Assembly (NCBI RefSeq): GCF_028746185.1
Contig: NZ_JAQIVH010000041.1
Coordinates: 248,001-312,000, forward strand
DNA from: Paenibacillus_E qinlingensis
Lineage (GTDB): Bacteria; Bacillota; Bacilli; Paenibacillales; NBRC-103111
Length of the DNA stretch: 64,000 nt
Direction: 5' to 3'
A program made the position numbers and the translations under genes. Of the stretch, positions 34,652-43,499 are shown piece by piece; position 1 is the stretch's first letter; the number at the start of each line of letters is the position of its first letter. The notes beneath the pieces were generated by a model. It had not been told where the DNA came from. It worked only from the letters and a program-made list of their open reading frames with translations, and ran no database searches.

Positions 34652-34689
34652 TGTAGGGGATAAATGGATATGTTCCTCCAACCAAATTA

Positions 34690-34721
34690 AAGCCTTGCTG
34701 ACAGCAACGTCAGCAAGGCTT
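34690..34721 (-). terminator. Terminator of the large secreted protein gene
   Basis: AAGCCTTGCTGAC and GTCAGCAAGGCTT pair around a 6-nt loop, 13 bp after the stop at 34735. The minus-strand continuation is TTAATTTGG. Confidence 0.8.
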
Positions 34722-34734
34722 ATTCCATTATCAG

Positions 34735-37700
34735 CTATTTATTCACTGGGAGAGGAAGTGGGTTTTTGTAATACTCAATGGCTTTCTCTCTCAAAAGTCC
34801 ACCATCATCGTCGCTATAATTCGCAACCTTGTCATTCGTATGCTTGGAGCCATCTCCCCAACCTGCAGTGATATTTGTAAGTGGAGCAGGGTTAAACACA
34901 CCATTCTCATCTTCCCCTGCATCTTTAAACTTATTATAATGTGCAGTTGAAGTCGGTTGACCTGCTCCAAACATCAGTCCTTCAATGCCAGAGTCAGCCA
35001 ATTCTTGCAAGTGAGAGAAGAAGTACTCAACTTTGTTATCTTGCCAATGGCCTGGCGTGTTATTCATCGTACGATACACTTGGTTACCTACAGGAATTTG
35101 CCATACCATGATTTTCTTTCCTATCGTATCTGAAACTCCTTTAACGAACTTTTCCCATCTGTGAAAGTTAGGCAGCGTCAAGTTGGTACGATCCAACCAA
35201 TTTCCTAATTGGGGACCGGATTGTGCACCTGAATCATTATCGTCAATATCCAGCAGCACGTAATCATAAGGTTGAATTCCATAAGGAAGATCCTTAAATC
35301 CATTTTGCACAGCAAACTCCCCAGCTTTTTTGGCCAAGCCCAGCACGTCTAAATTAGGATCTGTATTCTTGGTTACATCCGTCAAAGTTCCCCAGCTGTT
35401 TACATGAGGAGCCATCAAAACATTGGGCGCATACAAATCACGCAGTCGAAGTAAAGCATAATTATAACCTTGATATGTATCTGGTAAACCTTCCAATTCA
35501 GGCATCCTTGTACTAGATACAGCTGCATTCAGGAACGCAGGGTTATTGCCTTGACCCGTACATTGATTGTGACAACGCTTATTATCAAGAACTGCTTGTT
35601 GCGCATAACCAGCCAAATCAGGGTCAATATGGACAACTGCCGTTTTCCCGATACCTTGTCTTCCATTATAATCGCCTGTTCCAATTAATTGCATCATTAA
35701 CTTAAATTCTTCAAAATAAGAACGCATCGCATATGGATCATTCAAAGTCATGAGATCGTCCTGAACTTCTCCGCATTTCAGGCAATCTGCTGAAATGGTT
35801 TGAAGCATTTGATAGAAAGTAAATACAGGTGTATACCCACGTTCTGTTGCTTTTTTTGCATAGTCATATACATATGCGCCTTCCCATTTTCCTACATTGC
35901 CTTGATCCCAGTATCTCCAACCGTCCGCACTATTAACACCGCCATTTAAGTAACGGTAAGCAAGATCCCATGGAGCTCCGGTTTGCGGCATCCAACCCGT
36001 AATACCATTTGCATCGTTATTTGTTGCAAACACGCCAAGCTTCATCGTTTTAGCAAGTTCTGGCTTTTTTGCCGGTTTTGGAGCAGAAGCATCGACAGAA
36101 GATACAACTTTAAAGCTGGTCGCTCCTTCAGCCGATTTGATTTTATGCGTCATATCCGGGTTATACAACTCTACATTAACTTTGTAAGTTCCATCAAGCA
36201 CGTACTGAATGACGTCTTCTTTTGTTTTAATGGAACTTGGGTTCATCTTGATCCATTTTGGCAACGTCCAGTTCATATTGAGTGTTGCTGGCTTATCGGA
36301 AGAAATCGTTTGATTTCTAAGCTCCTCGGAGTGTACTGTTTTACCTGTCAGAACATCGACGAAATTCACTTTGATAGAAACTATAGAAGGAACTGTGCTT
36401 CCTACCTTTGCAATTACATTCAGCGTCTTACCTGCACTGACCTCCGGTTGTACAGTTGTCGCGGTCAGGATGTATTCCATTGTAATACCACCTGTAACTT
36501 CGAACTTCACAGCTTCCGGATTCGTGTAATAGACACGCACGCCGTCTGGCTTCGCTACAGAAACTTTCAACGTATAAGTACCATTGACGGCACTACTTGA
36601 CGCTGTCCACTCCGTTACATACGTGTTGGGCACGTCTTTAGTAAATTGCACATCTTTTTGTTCTTGTCTGTCAACCAGATTTCCAACCTGATCGTATAAT
36701 TCTGTAATGACAGTAGCTAATGCTGTTTCTGAGCTTGTTAATTGTGTATCGATTACTTGCTTTTCACTCGGTCTTATAATATCTGCTTTTTTCGTGCTTT
36801 TCATGATGATATCAGGAATGATGCCCCAGGAAATTTTAAAAGAAGTCGCATTTCCATTCCAGCTTGATGGCCAGTTTGATCCCCAGCCTGGTGCAAAGGC
36901 AGCTACTCGAATTGTATAGTCTCCGCGCTCTTGGGAGACAGGAATATTCCAAGTTACCGGATATTGTCTGGTGACACCCGCTTTAAATATTTGGTTATCC
37001 ACAAAATATTGATAAACTTTCGTGTTTCCTTTATAAACCTCAACATCAACAAGTGCTTTAGCATCTACATCGCTGCCTACCTCCGCCATAATTGTCGCTG
37101 TGTAACCAGCTTCCAGAACAGGATCAACTGCTGCTTTCAGCGTCCATTTTGCTATCGATCCATTGTCTGGACTTTCACCACCTGGCGTTGGTGAGGGTGT
37201 TGGAGTTGGCTCTACTACAGGTGCCGGAATGACATTAAATTGTGCAGCCACAGCATTCAAGTAGTAAGTTTGTGTGTGCTCTGTGTTATAAATACCCAGT
37301 TCCAGCTTGTACGTACCAATTTCTGCTTTATTGGAAGGCGTCCATTCTGTTGCCAATGTTTTAGCTATTTGTTTATAGAAAGTCTCATTTGAAAATTCTT
37401 TTGCGAATACTGTCGTTCCTTTAGGATCGATAATTTTAGCTTGCACAGTACCTGAAATATTAATGTCACTCGTAGCTGCAACTTGAATCTTAGCTTTGCT
37501 GCCTACCTCCACAGAACCAGGGGTCACTTGTGACAAGGCCGTGAACTGTGCTTCTGGCACACTCCCGTCATTTACGTTGATGACTCCCGCCTTTGCATTC
37601 CAAGCGTATTGTTTTTCCCAACCGATTCCAAAAATACCAATGGAAATCGGGTATGTGCCTGTAGCAAGATTAGCAGGGACTTCCCATGATATAGGAATTT

Positions 37701-38706
37701 CCTTGGCTATATTCTCAGTCAACGCTTGTTTATCAAACACTTTTTGAAAAATAGGACTGCCTGTGTAAGGATCGACAATAACTACGTTAACTAATGCAGC
37801 AGCTGTTTTGCTGGAAGTTACTTTGGCAGTAAAACTAGCTGTATTTCCTGCTTTTGTTGAAGTTCCATCTACAACTGCCAGGGTCGTATATACAGCCGTA
37901 GCCGCAGGATTATCGCCTTTTATTGTAAAAGTACCGAGTTTAGTATTTTTATGGTAAACGGCACCATCAACACCTGTCAGCGTAGCTTGGAGTGTATAAG
38001 AACCAGAGGCTGTGTCCGCTGGAACGTCCCATTTCAAAGGTTGTGCTTTGGCTACGCCTGGTTCGTAAGTAACATTAGTAAAGTTTTCTTCATACACTTT
38101 TTGATTGTTAACGTTAAATACAGCAAGATTCAAATTCGCCGTCGCTTTTTTGTCACTTGTGAAAGTAGCTGATAATGCAGCTGGCGTTCCAGCAGGTATC
38201 GTAGCGGGAACTGTCGCCATAGAAGTGAATACAGGAGCGCTGTCTGGAGCATCATTGCCACCGGAGGAGCTTTTGACTTCAAATGGCGCAAGCCCCCAGT
38301 TCCAGGAAATGGATTCGGAGTAACCTGCTCCAAATACACCCAAGCTGATTGTATACTTGCCAGCCGGCAAGCTAACAGGAGTTTTCCACTGAACTGGATA
38401 GGAGGTCGGTGTTCCTGCGGGCAAAACTTGATCTTTCAAAATTTGTTCATAAACCTTCACTCCGTTACTTCCAATTACTTGAAACTGGAATATCAGTTTT
38501 TTGTTTACAGCGGCAGTGGATGTAAGTGTAAAGTCGATTGGTTGTCCCGCTTGAACAGATGATGTACCTGCTTTTACGGTAGTAGCTACAGATGCAGTTG
38601 CCGCCGCCGCAGACTGAATGGGTGTAAAAGATGTAAAAGGACTCGTCAGTAAGGTTAGCGCTACAATGCTAACAGCCAGCTTCTTTTTTAAAAGTTTAAC
38701 CTTCAT
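34735..38706 (-). CDS. Secreted seven-Ig-repeat protein with unassigned C-terminal domain
   Basis: A 1323-aa exported protein. A signal peptide (MKVKLLKKKLAVSIVALTLL) is followed by seven Ig-like repeats of ~110-120 residues (to about residue 880). Each shows an AG(x)-starting strand, PVxWxxP and GxYTxxxGxFxxGW; a PT-rich linker (PTPTPSPTPGG) separates repeats four and five. The last ~440 residues are a new domain: GVFATNN, ERGYTPVFTFYQML, VVHIDPDLAGYAQQ, MAPHVNSWG, YVLLDIDDND, KKIMVWQIPVGN and GIEGLMFGAGQ. These alternating strands suit a TIM barrel. I could not match a glycoside hydrolase family. The Ig repeats resemble those of the GH44 enzyme, supporting a carbohydrate-active role. The ATG at 38706 is chosen for TTAGGAGGAAC upstream; the frame open to 38853 is promoter DNA. 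Confidence 0.75.
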   Translation of the reverse strand: MKVKLLKKKLAVSIVALTLLTSPFTSFTPIQSAAAATASVATTVKAGTSSVQAGQPIDFTLTSTAAVNKKLIFQFQVIGSNGVKVYEQILKDQVLPAGTPTSYPVQWKTPVSLPAGKYTISLGVFGAGYSESISWNWGLAPFEVKSSSGGNDAPDSAPVFTSMATVPATIPAGTPAALSATFTSDKKATANLNLAVFNVNNQKVYEENFTNVTYEPGVAKAQPLKWDVPADTASGSYTLQATLTGVDGAVYHKNTKLGTFTIKGDNPAATAVYTTLAVVDGTSTKAGNTASFTAKVTSSKTAAALVNVVIVDPYTGSPIFQKVFDKQALTENIAKEIPISWEVPANLATGTYPISIGIFGIGWEKQYAWNAKAGVINVNDGSVPEAQFTALSQVTPGSVEVGSKAKIQVAATSDINISGTVQAKIIDPKGTTVFAKEFSNETFYKQIAKTLATEWTPSNKAEIGTYKLELGIYNTEHTQTYYLNAVAAQFNVIPAPVVEPTPTPSPTPGGESPDNGSIAKWTLKAAVDPVLEAGYTATIMAEVGSDVDAKALVDVEVYKGNTKVYQYFVDNQIFKAGVTRQYPVTWNIPVSQERGDYTIRVAAFAPGWGSNWPSSWNGNATSFKISWGIIPDIIMKSTKKADIIRPSEKQVIDTQLTSSETALATVITELYDQVGNLVDRQEQKDVQFTKDVPNTYVTEWTASSSAVNGTYTLKVSVAKPDGVRVYYTNPEAVKFEVTGGITMEYILTATTVQPEVSAGKTLNVIAKVGSTVPSIVSIKVNFVDVLTGKTVHSEELRNQTISSDKPATLNMNWTLPKWIKMNPSSIKTKEDVIQYVLDGTYKVNVELYNPDMTHKIKSAEGATSFKVVSSVDASAPKPAKKPELAKTMKLGVFATNNDANGITGWMPQTGAPWDLAYRYLNGGVNSADGWRYWDQGNVGKWEGAYVYDYAKKATERGYTPVFTFYQMLQTISADCLKCGEVQDDLMTLNDPYAMRSYFEEFKLMMQLIGTGDYNGRQGIGKTAVVHIDPDLAGYAQQAVLDNKRCHNQCTGQGNNPAFLNAAVSSTRMPELEGLPDTYQGYNYALLRLRDLYAPNVLMAPHVNSWGTLTDVTKNTDPNLDVLGLAKKAGEFAVQNGFKDLPYGIQPYDYVLLDIDDNDSGAQSGPQLGNWLDRTNLTLPNFHRWEKFVKGVSDTIGKKIMVWQIPVGNQVYRTMNNTPGHWQDNKVEYFFSHLQELADSGIEGLMFGAGQPTSTAHYNKFKDAGEDENGVFNPAPLTNITAGWGDGSKHTNDKVANYSDDDGGLLREKAIEYYKNPLPLPVNK

Positions 38707-38827
38707 GGTTTCTGTTCCTCCTAAGTGATGTAATAAATTCCTTACAGTTCTACATGCTTGAAATGTAAGCGTAGTCCTATACCTATTTCTTTCCTCCTTA
38801 TGGTGCAGCATGGAATTAACTACAAAA

Positions 38828-38882
38828 TTAAGTATACCAATGAAGAGTGACAACTACTGTCACCATTCCTTGGTATACTTAA
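38828..38882. promoter_or_regulatory. 55-bp near-perfect palindrome, site 1
   Basis: The arms match at 22 of 27 positions. The centre is GTGACA-N5-TGTCAC (38847-38863), and the outer arms read AAGTATACC and GGTATACTT. The gene-proximal arm gives a -10-like TATACT preceded by TGG on the minus strand, so a bound factor would sit over the -35 region of the gene at 34735. The mirrored arm could serve the divergent gene at 38976. A nearly identical site lies at 44944-44998. Confidence 0.7.
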
Positions 38883-38975
38883 AATAATGACGAAACGTAT
38901 CATTTTATGTCGATGTGTGGAGCACCCATTAATTTGAACTGAGCATACGCTACTTCCTAAAGGTAGGTGATAACG

Positions 38976-39398
38976 ATGGCCCCAACACCTGGTAGACCCA
39001 AACTAATGCATTATCCACCCGTTTGTTCCGTTCTCAAATGTAATAATACAATAAGATCGAAGGGACTTTGTAGCACACATTATCAACGTATTCGCCGCAA
39101 TGGTAACTTAGATATATACCGAACACAGCTCAAAGTTAATGGTATATTACTTGAGGTCCAATTACTTTCTCAGCACCTGTCAATGACTAAAAGTGGAAGT
39201 GATATTAGTTACGATGAGTTAATCTTCGAATGTAGGAAATCCATGGACTTAAAACCTTATATAAATAAGCAGATAGATATATATAAGAAAATGCTGGATT
39301 ATAAAGTGCAATCTCACAATTCCAATTTACAGCACCCTGAGATCATTATTTTAAGTAAAATGATTGATATTCTAATATTGTGCAACTGGACATTATAG
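38976..39398 (+). CDS. Zinc-finger protein with Spo0E-like tail
   Basis: A 140-aa protein. Near the N-terminus, CSVLKCNNTIRSKGLCSTHY has a C-x4-C-x9-C-x2-H pattern, as in small zinc ribbons of phage and nuclease-associated proteins. The C-terminus (YKKMLDYKVQ, then LQHPEIIILSKMIDILIL) resembles the helical hairpin of Spo0E aspartyl-phosphate phosphatases, with SKMID in place of the usual SQELD. If functional it could dephosphorylate Spo0A-P; the changed signature makes that uncertain. The ATG at 38976 is preferred for AGGTAGGTG upstream. It stands alone, divergent from the 1323-aa gene across the 55-bp palindrome, and is followed by a terminator before the germination operon. Confidence 0.55.
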   Translation: MAPTPGRPKLMHYPPVCSVLKCNNTIRSKGLCSTHYQRIRRNGNLDIYRTQLKVNGILLEVQLLSQHLSMTKSGSDISYDELIFECRKSMDLKPYINKQIDIYKKMLDYKVQSHNSNLQHPEIIILSKMIDILILCNWTL

Positions 39399-39431
39399 TG
39401 AGGAAGTTATAATTTCTTTATCAACTTCAAG

Positions 39432-39466
39432 AAGCTGCCCAATTGCATTATTGGGTAGCTTTTATT
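39432..39466 (+). terminator. Terminator upstream of gerKA
   Basis: AAGCTGCCCAAT and ATTGGGTAGCTT pair around a short loop and run into TTATT. It ends the zinc-finger/Spo0E-like transcript. Confidence 0.8.
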
Positions 39467-39594
39467 CTTATGAACCGTGCGCATCGATTATTTGTAACAC
39501 GATGCGATCCCAAAATTCCTTGCATAATAATTCATTATTTTGCCAACAATAGTTTCATTGTTCAGAGAATGTACGTAAAATTGGAGGAAAGCCA

Positions 39595-41127
39595 ATGTCA
39601 GGGTCAAAATCTCCAATCAAAAATCAAACCATTTCGGAAAACAATTTATCCGGTGAAAATGAGTCTTCACCGTTTGTATATGCCAGCCTTACGAATAATT
39701 TATCTTATCTGCAATCTTTGTTCCAGAATTGCCCCGATGTTGTTTTCAAGCCTTACGTTGTGGAAAGTACAAGTACTTGCCTTATATACCTTAATGGTTT
39801 CGTTAATGATGAAAGCATACCACTTCAAGTCATTAAAAAATTGCTATCAAAAGACTTTATGGAACAATACGACCTAAGTCACCTTGAAGAGAGGATGTAC
39901 ACAACACCAATCAACGAAACTAATGAAATGAACAAAGTCGTCAGTGAAGTATTGAATGGACATTCAGTTGTACTAATTGACGAAAGAGACAAAGCATTAA
40001 TTTTTAAAACGAAGGGCGGCGCTTATAGACAGGTTTCAGAGCCGTCATCTGAGTCTGTTATTCGTGGATCCAAGGACGGTTTTATAGAGAACATTTCAAC
40101 CAACATCGTTTTAATACGACAAAAAATACGTTCTCCTCGATTAAAGATTATACAAAAAAAGTTAGGAACACAAACACAAACATCAGTGGCGTTAGTTTAT
40201 TTGGACCACTTGGTAAACCAAGAAATTTTAAAAGAACTCCAGAAGAGGTTAGATCTGATTGATATTGATGGAATTCTTGAAAGTGAATACGTAGAGGAAT
40301 TTATAGAAGATAGTCCTCTAAGTCCGTTTCCTCAAATTCAAAATACGGAGCGCCCTGATACAAGTGTTGCCAGCTTGCTGGAAGGCCGAATCACTATTTT
40401 GTTAGATGGAGTACCATCCGTACTAATTGTGCCGACAACATTTTGGCAATTGTTACAGAGCAGCGAGGATTATTATCATCGTTTTTATTTTTCTACCTTT
40501 ATAAGAATAATTCGATATTTCTCCGTGTTAATTACTTTACTTCTTCCCGCCATGTACATTGCGCTATCAACCTATCAAATTGAATTGATACCTACAGATA
40601 TGCTTCTCACTTTGATGGCTAGCCATGAAAAAGTACCTTTACCAGCACTCCTTGAAGCCATCACGATGGAAGTCACGTTTGAAGCTCTAAGAGAAGCCGG
40701 TGTTCGGCTTCCTAGATTAGTCGGTCAAACCGTAAGCATTTTAGGTGCAATCGTCATCGGCACAGCCGCTGTTCAAGCTGGAATTGTTTCGGCACCTATG
40801 GTTATTGTTACGTCATTAACTGGGATAGCAGCATCCATAATACCAAAGGCAAATATTGCGGATACGCTGAGATTACTTCGTTTTCCATTGATGGTTTTAG
40901 CCGGTTTTTTGGGACTATTCGGTATTTCCATTGGAATGGTACTTTTAGGCTCTCATTTATGTAGTTTAAAATCCTTCAAGACGCCATTTATGACTCCCTT
41001 TGCCCCCTTATCCATTCGGCAACAAAAAGATGTTTTGGCAAGAGTTCCATGGTGGTTTATGCGCCAACCGCAAAATAAGGACGCGTCGCCTTATCGTTTA
41101 TTCAAAAGAAGGAGAAGTAACAGATGA
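39595..41127 (+). CDS. gerKA: Spore germination protein, GerA family A subunit
   Basis: A 510-aa inner-spore-membrane subunit of a germinant receptor. The N-terminal ~270 residues form the cytoplasmic domain (LIYLNGFVNDESIP; ITILLDGVPSVLIVPTTFW), followed by five or six TM helices containing EVTFEALREAGVRLP and the QAGIVSAPMVI segment. The GerA A, B and C subunits together sense nutrients and open an ion channel that starts germination. TTGGAGG precedes the ATG. It is first in an A-C-B operon; the order matches gerK-type operons. The gene symbol is by family; the germinant is unknown. Confidence 0.93.
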   Translation: MSGSKSPIKNQTISENNLSGENESSPFVYASLTNNLSYLQSLFQNCPDVVFKPYVVESTSTCLIYLNGFVNDESIPLQVIKKLLSKDFMEQYDLSHLEERMYTTPINETNEMNKVVSEVLNGHSVVLIDERDKALIFKTKGGAYRQVSEPSSESVIRGSKDGFIENISTNIVLIRQKIRSPRLKIIQKKLGTQTQTSVALVYLDHLVNQEILKELQKRLDLIDIDGILESEYVEEFIEDSPLSPFPQIQNTERPDTSVASLLEGRITILLDGVPSVLIVPTTFWQLLQSSEDYYHRFYFSTFIRIIRYFSVLITLLLPAMYIALSTYQIELIPTDMLLTLMASHEKVPLPALLEAITMEVTFEALREAGVRLPRLVGQTVSILGAIVIGTAAVQAGIVSAPMVIVTSLTGIAASIIPKANIADTLRLLRFPLMVLAGFLGLFGISIGMVLLGSHLCSLKSFKTPFMTPFAPLSIRQQKDVLARVPWWFMRQPQNKDASPYRLFKRRRSNR

Positions 41128-42242
41128 AACGGAGCTTTTATTTTCTCTTCAGTGTGTTGGCTTTCTCTTCTACTCTAACGTTAACAGGATGTACTGATCA
41201 GAGGGAAATAAACGATGTGGCTTTGGTATTGGCTACGGGTATTGACAAGTCGAATGATGAATTTAAAGTGACTGTTCAAATTCCAATTACTGTAGGACAA
41301 GGAGTTGAAGAAGGGAAGAAAAAAGCGTATTACTTGGAATCCAATACAGGTCGCAGTATACAGGAAGCCCTTCAAAAAATACAACACCAAACATCTCATA
41401 TTCTAAGATTTTCTCACCAACAAATTATCATCATTCATGAGGAAATTGCCAAAAAAAACATTAGTGAAGTACTCGATTTTGTTAACCGTGATAGAGAAAC
41501 CAGACTAACGACTTATATTTATATCTCCAAAAAAAAATCTTTCGATATCTTAAATACCCCTCCCAATTCAGGTGGAGTTTCCGCTGAAGCTGTTAAGGGG
41601 ATAGGTAGATTAATGGGTTTAGGAATCACAACTCGTGAATTTCTAGGAAACTTGTATAAAGAGGGAACTGATCCGATTGCCCCCATAGTCGATATTGAAA
41701 AAGGTAAACTGGAAGTCAATCGGATAGCAATCTTCAAAAAGGACAAAATGAAATTTATTTCCAACGACACCCAAAGTCTGGGGATCCTATGGATGAAACA
41801 CAAAGCAATGGTGGGAAAATCAATAACTTTCCCCAGCAACAACGGCAAATTTGTGAGCGTTTCGGTAAGCGGTCAAAAATTCAAGATAAAACCTGTTGTT
41901 ACCAGTAACACCCCTGAATTTCATATCAAAATATCGGGAAAAGGTTTTATTAGCGAGAGCGTGGAAGCATTTAACATGGAGGATACAAAAATCATTAAAC
42001 AAATAGAATCAACTTTGGAATCCACGATCAAACAGCAAGTTCAAGATCTCTTAAAAAGCACCTTAGAAAACAGTATCGATACCTTTAGTTTAGGACATTA
42101 CTTATATGTGTACAAAAATGTGCAATGGGAAAATGAATGGAAAGATCAGTGGGATCAAATGCTTCCCAATATCAAAATAGATGTTGACGTCAATTTCGTT
42201 ATTGAAAATACAGGATTGAGTATCCATACTTCGAAACAATAA
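41124..42242 (+). CDS. gerKC: Spore germination lipoprotein, Ger(x)C family
   Basis: A 372-aa lipoprotein subunit on the outer face of the inner spore membrane. The lipobox LTLTGC places the lipidated Cys near residue 23. The canonical REINDVALVLATGID follows immediately, and later EALQKIQHQTSHILRFSHQQ, marking the Ger(x)C family. It overlaps gerKA by 4 bp (ATGA), so translation is coupled. Confidence 0.94.
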   Translation: MKRSFYFLFSVLAFSSTLTLTGCTDQREINDVALVLATGIDKSNDEFKVTVQIPITVGQGVEEGKKKAYYLESNTGRSIQEALQKIQHQTSHILRFSHQQIIIIHEEIAKKNISEVLDFVNRDRETRLTTYIYISKKKSFDILNTPPNSGGVSAEAVKGIGRLMGLGITTREFLGNLYKEGTDPIAPIVDIEKGKLEVNRIAIFKKDKMKFISNDTQSLGILWMKHKAMVGKSITFPSNNGKFVSVSVSGQKFKIKPVVTSNTPEFHIKISGKGFISESVEAFNMEDTKIIKQIESTLESTIKQQVQDLLKSTLENSIDTFSLGHYLYVYKNVQWENEWKDQWDQMLPNIKIDVDVNFVIENTGLSIHTSKQ

Positions 42243-42284
42243 GATTCTGCTTTTATTTATTAGTACAAAGGAGGAATTACTTGG

Positions 42285-43382
42285 ATGAAGGATAACGTAA
42301 CACACTCACAAGTAGTAATGCTATGTGCGAATGTTATATTGACAGTATCACTCATACATTTTCCTTTGTCTCAAGTAATAATTGCTGGAGGAAACTCTTG
42401 GCTAGTTTTTTTCTTTTTGGTTCCATTCATTGTCCTTTTAACTATCGTTAGTTTTATGGGATTAAGCAAAATATCGATGTGGGATGTCCTTTCTAAAAAA
42501 AACGGAAAAAACCTTAGGACTGAGAAGATACTAGCCCTCCTCTTTGTTTTATTTGTATCTATACTTCTTCTACATGATTTACAAGCATTTGTTGATTCAA
42601 TGCAAGTAGCTCTCTTACCCAAGACACCGCTTACCGTAACAACACTTATTACAATATTGGTGTTAATTTATGTTGCGCGATTAGGCCTAGGAAGCATCGC
42701 CAACTTTAATGAATTAATTTTTCCAGCTCTTTTATTTTCTATGTTGCTCGCTCCAATCCTGCTATTAAACAAGATGGACTTAACAAACGTTGTACCAATT
42801 ATTAACGTGGGAACTTTTCCATCTTTATTGCAAGCCGTATTTAACGCACTTCCATGGGCTACTGAAACAATTATTTTGTTAGCACTTTTAGGACAAATGA
42901 CGCCTCTTAAAAATATAAAAATCGCCATAATTTCTGGAACAATGCTTGGTCTTTTCTTACTATATCTCATCATTTTCTCCGAACTTGCGATTTTCGGGGA
43001 AGACTTGATGAAAAATCAAAGTCACCCTACAATCTCTATGGACAGGGAAATGAAAATCACAAATTCTATTGATCGACTCGGCTTGGTGCTTTTTTTCTTC
43101 TGGATTCCCACCGTGTTTTCTAAGATGTCTCTTGAAGTTTATGTTTTGTACCGATGTTTCAATGTTATGCTCAATATAAAAAAAAGTAAGAGCATGACTT
43201 TTCTTGCACCAATCGGAATAGGCATCCTGAAACTAATTTTGTTTAAGAATGTGATGACATATAATTATTTTTATTTAAAAAACAATAATTTGGGCGGAAG
43301 TATCATGCTAGTTTTGGAGATATTTATCGTCTTTTTTTTCATAATGGCTGTTAGGATGAAAAAACGAACAAACAATTATTAA
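42285..43382 (+). CDS. gerKB: Spore germination permease, GerB family
   Basis: A 365-aa membrane protein with about ten TM helices, of the APC-related GerB/spore-permease family. The B subunit binds the nutrient germinant. The first helices (SQVVMLCANVILTVSLIHFP) and the GLGSIANFNELIFPALLF helix are family-typical. AAAGGAGG lies 10 nt before the ATG. It is the last gene of the operon, 42 bp after gerKC. A divergent-arm hairpin follows at 43411. Confidence 0.92.
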   Translation: MKDNVTHSQVVMLCANVILTVSLIHFPLSQVIIAGGNSWLVFFFLVPFIVLLTIVSFMGLSKISMWDVLSKKNGKNLRTEKILALLFVLFVSILLLHDLQAFVDSMQVALLPKTPLTVTTLITILVLIYVARLGLGSIANFNELIFPALLFSMLLAPILLLNKMDLTNVVPIINVGTFPSLLQAVFNALPWATETIILLALLGQMTPLKNIKIAIISGTMLGLFLLYLIIFSELAIFGEDLMKNQSHPTISMDREMKITNSIDRLGLVLFFFWIPTVFSKMSLEVYVLYRCFNVMLNIKKSKSMTFLAPIGIGILKLILFKNVMTYNYFYLKNNNLGGSIMLVLEIFIVFFFIMAVRMKKRTNNY

Positions 43383-43410
43383 AAATTAAGCAACGCGCTA
43401 GAATAGAAAT

Positions 43411-43466
43411 TACCATCTAAGAACATTTTAGATTGTAAACAAATGCTCCCATGTTCTTGGATGGTA
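43411..43466. terminator. Large hairpin between convergent gerKB and SBP genes
   Basis: TACCATCTAAGAACAT and ATGTTCTTGGATGGTA pair with one G-U over 16 bp around a 24-nt loop. A T-rich run follows on the plus strand (ATTTTTGTCTT). It is a likely bidirectional terminator. Confidence 0.65.
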
Positions 43467-43499
43467 TTAAGCAATTTTTGTCTTATTAATTATTTACTA

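Larger units (their letters stand above)
34393..34689 (-). other. Leader of the 50-aa ORF and intergenic hairpins
   Basis: Apart from the 22-bp motif and the hairpin at 34602 I see no gene. The ~200 bp from 34395 to 34600 aligns in blocks with the esterase leader (31060-31260), so both genes appear to have inherited one regulatory segment by duplication. Confidence 0.5.

Noticed and set aside
38707..38853. In-frame N-terminal extension starting MSLFIGI on the 34735 gene
   Set aside because: It translates the palindromic promoter element; a good ribosome-binding site and signal peptide begin at 38706. The same applies to 44883-44969.
39443..39877. 144-aa plus-strand ORF overlapping the start of gerKA
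   Set aside because: It is another frame of the well-supported gerKA gene and shows no family signature or ribosome-binding site.
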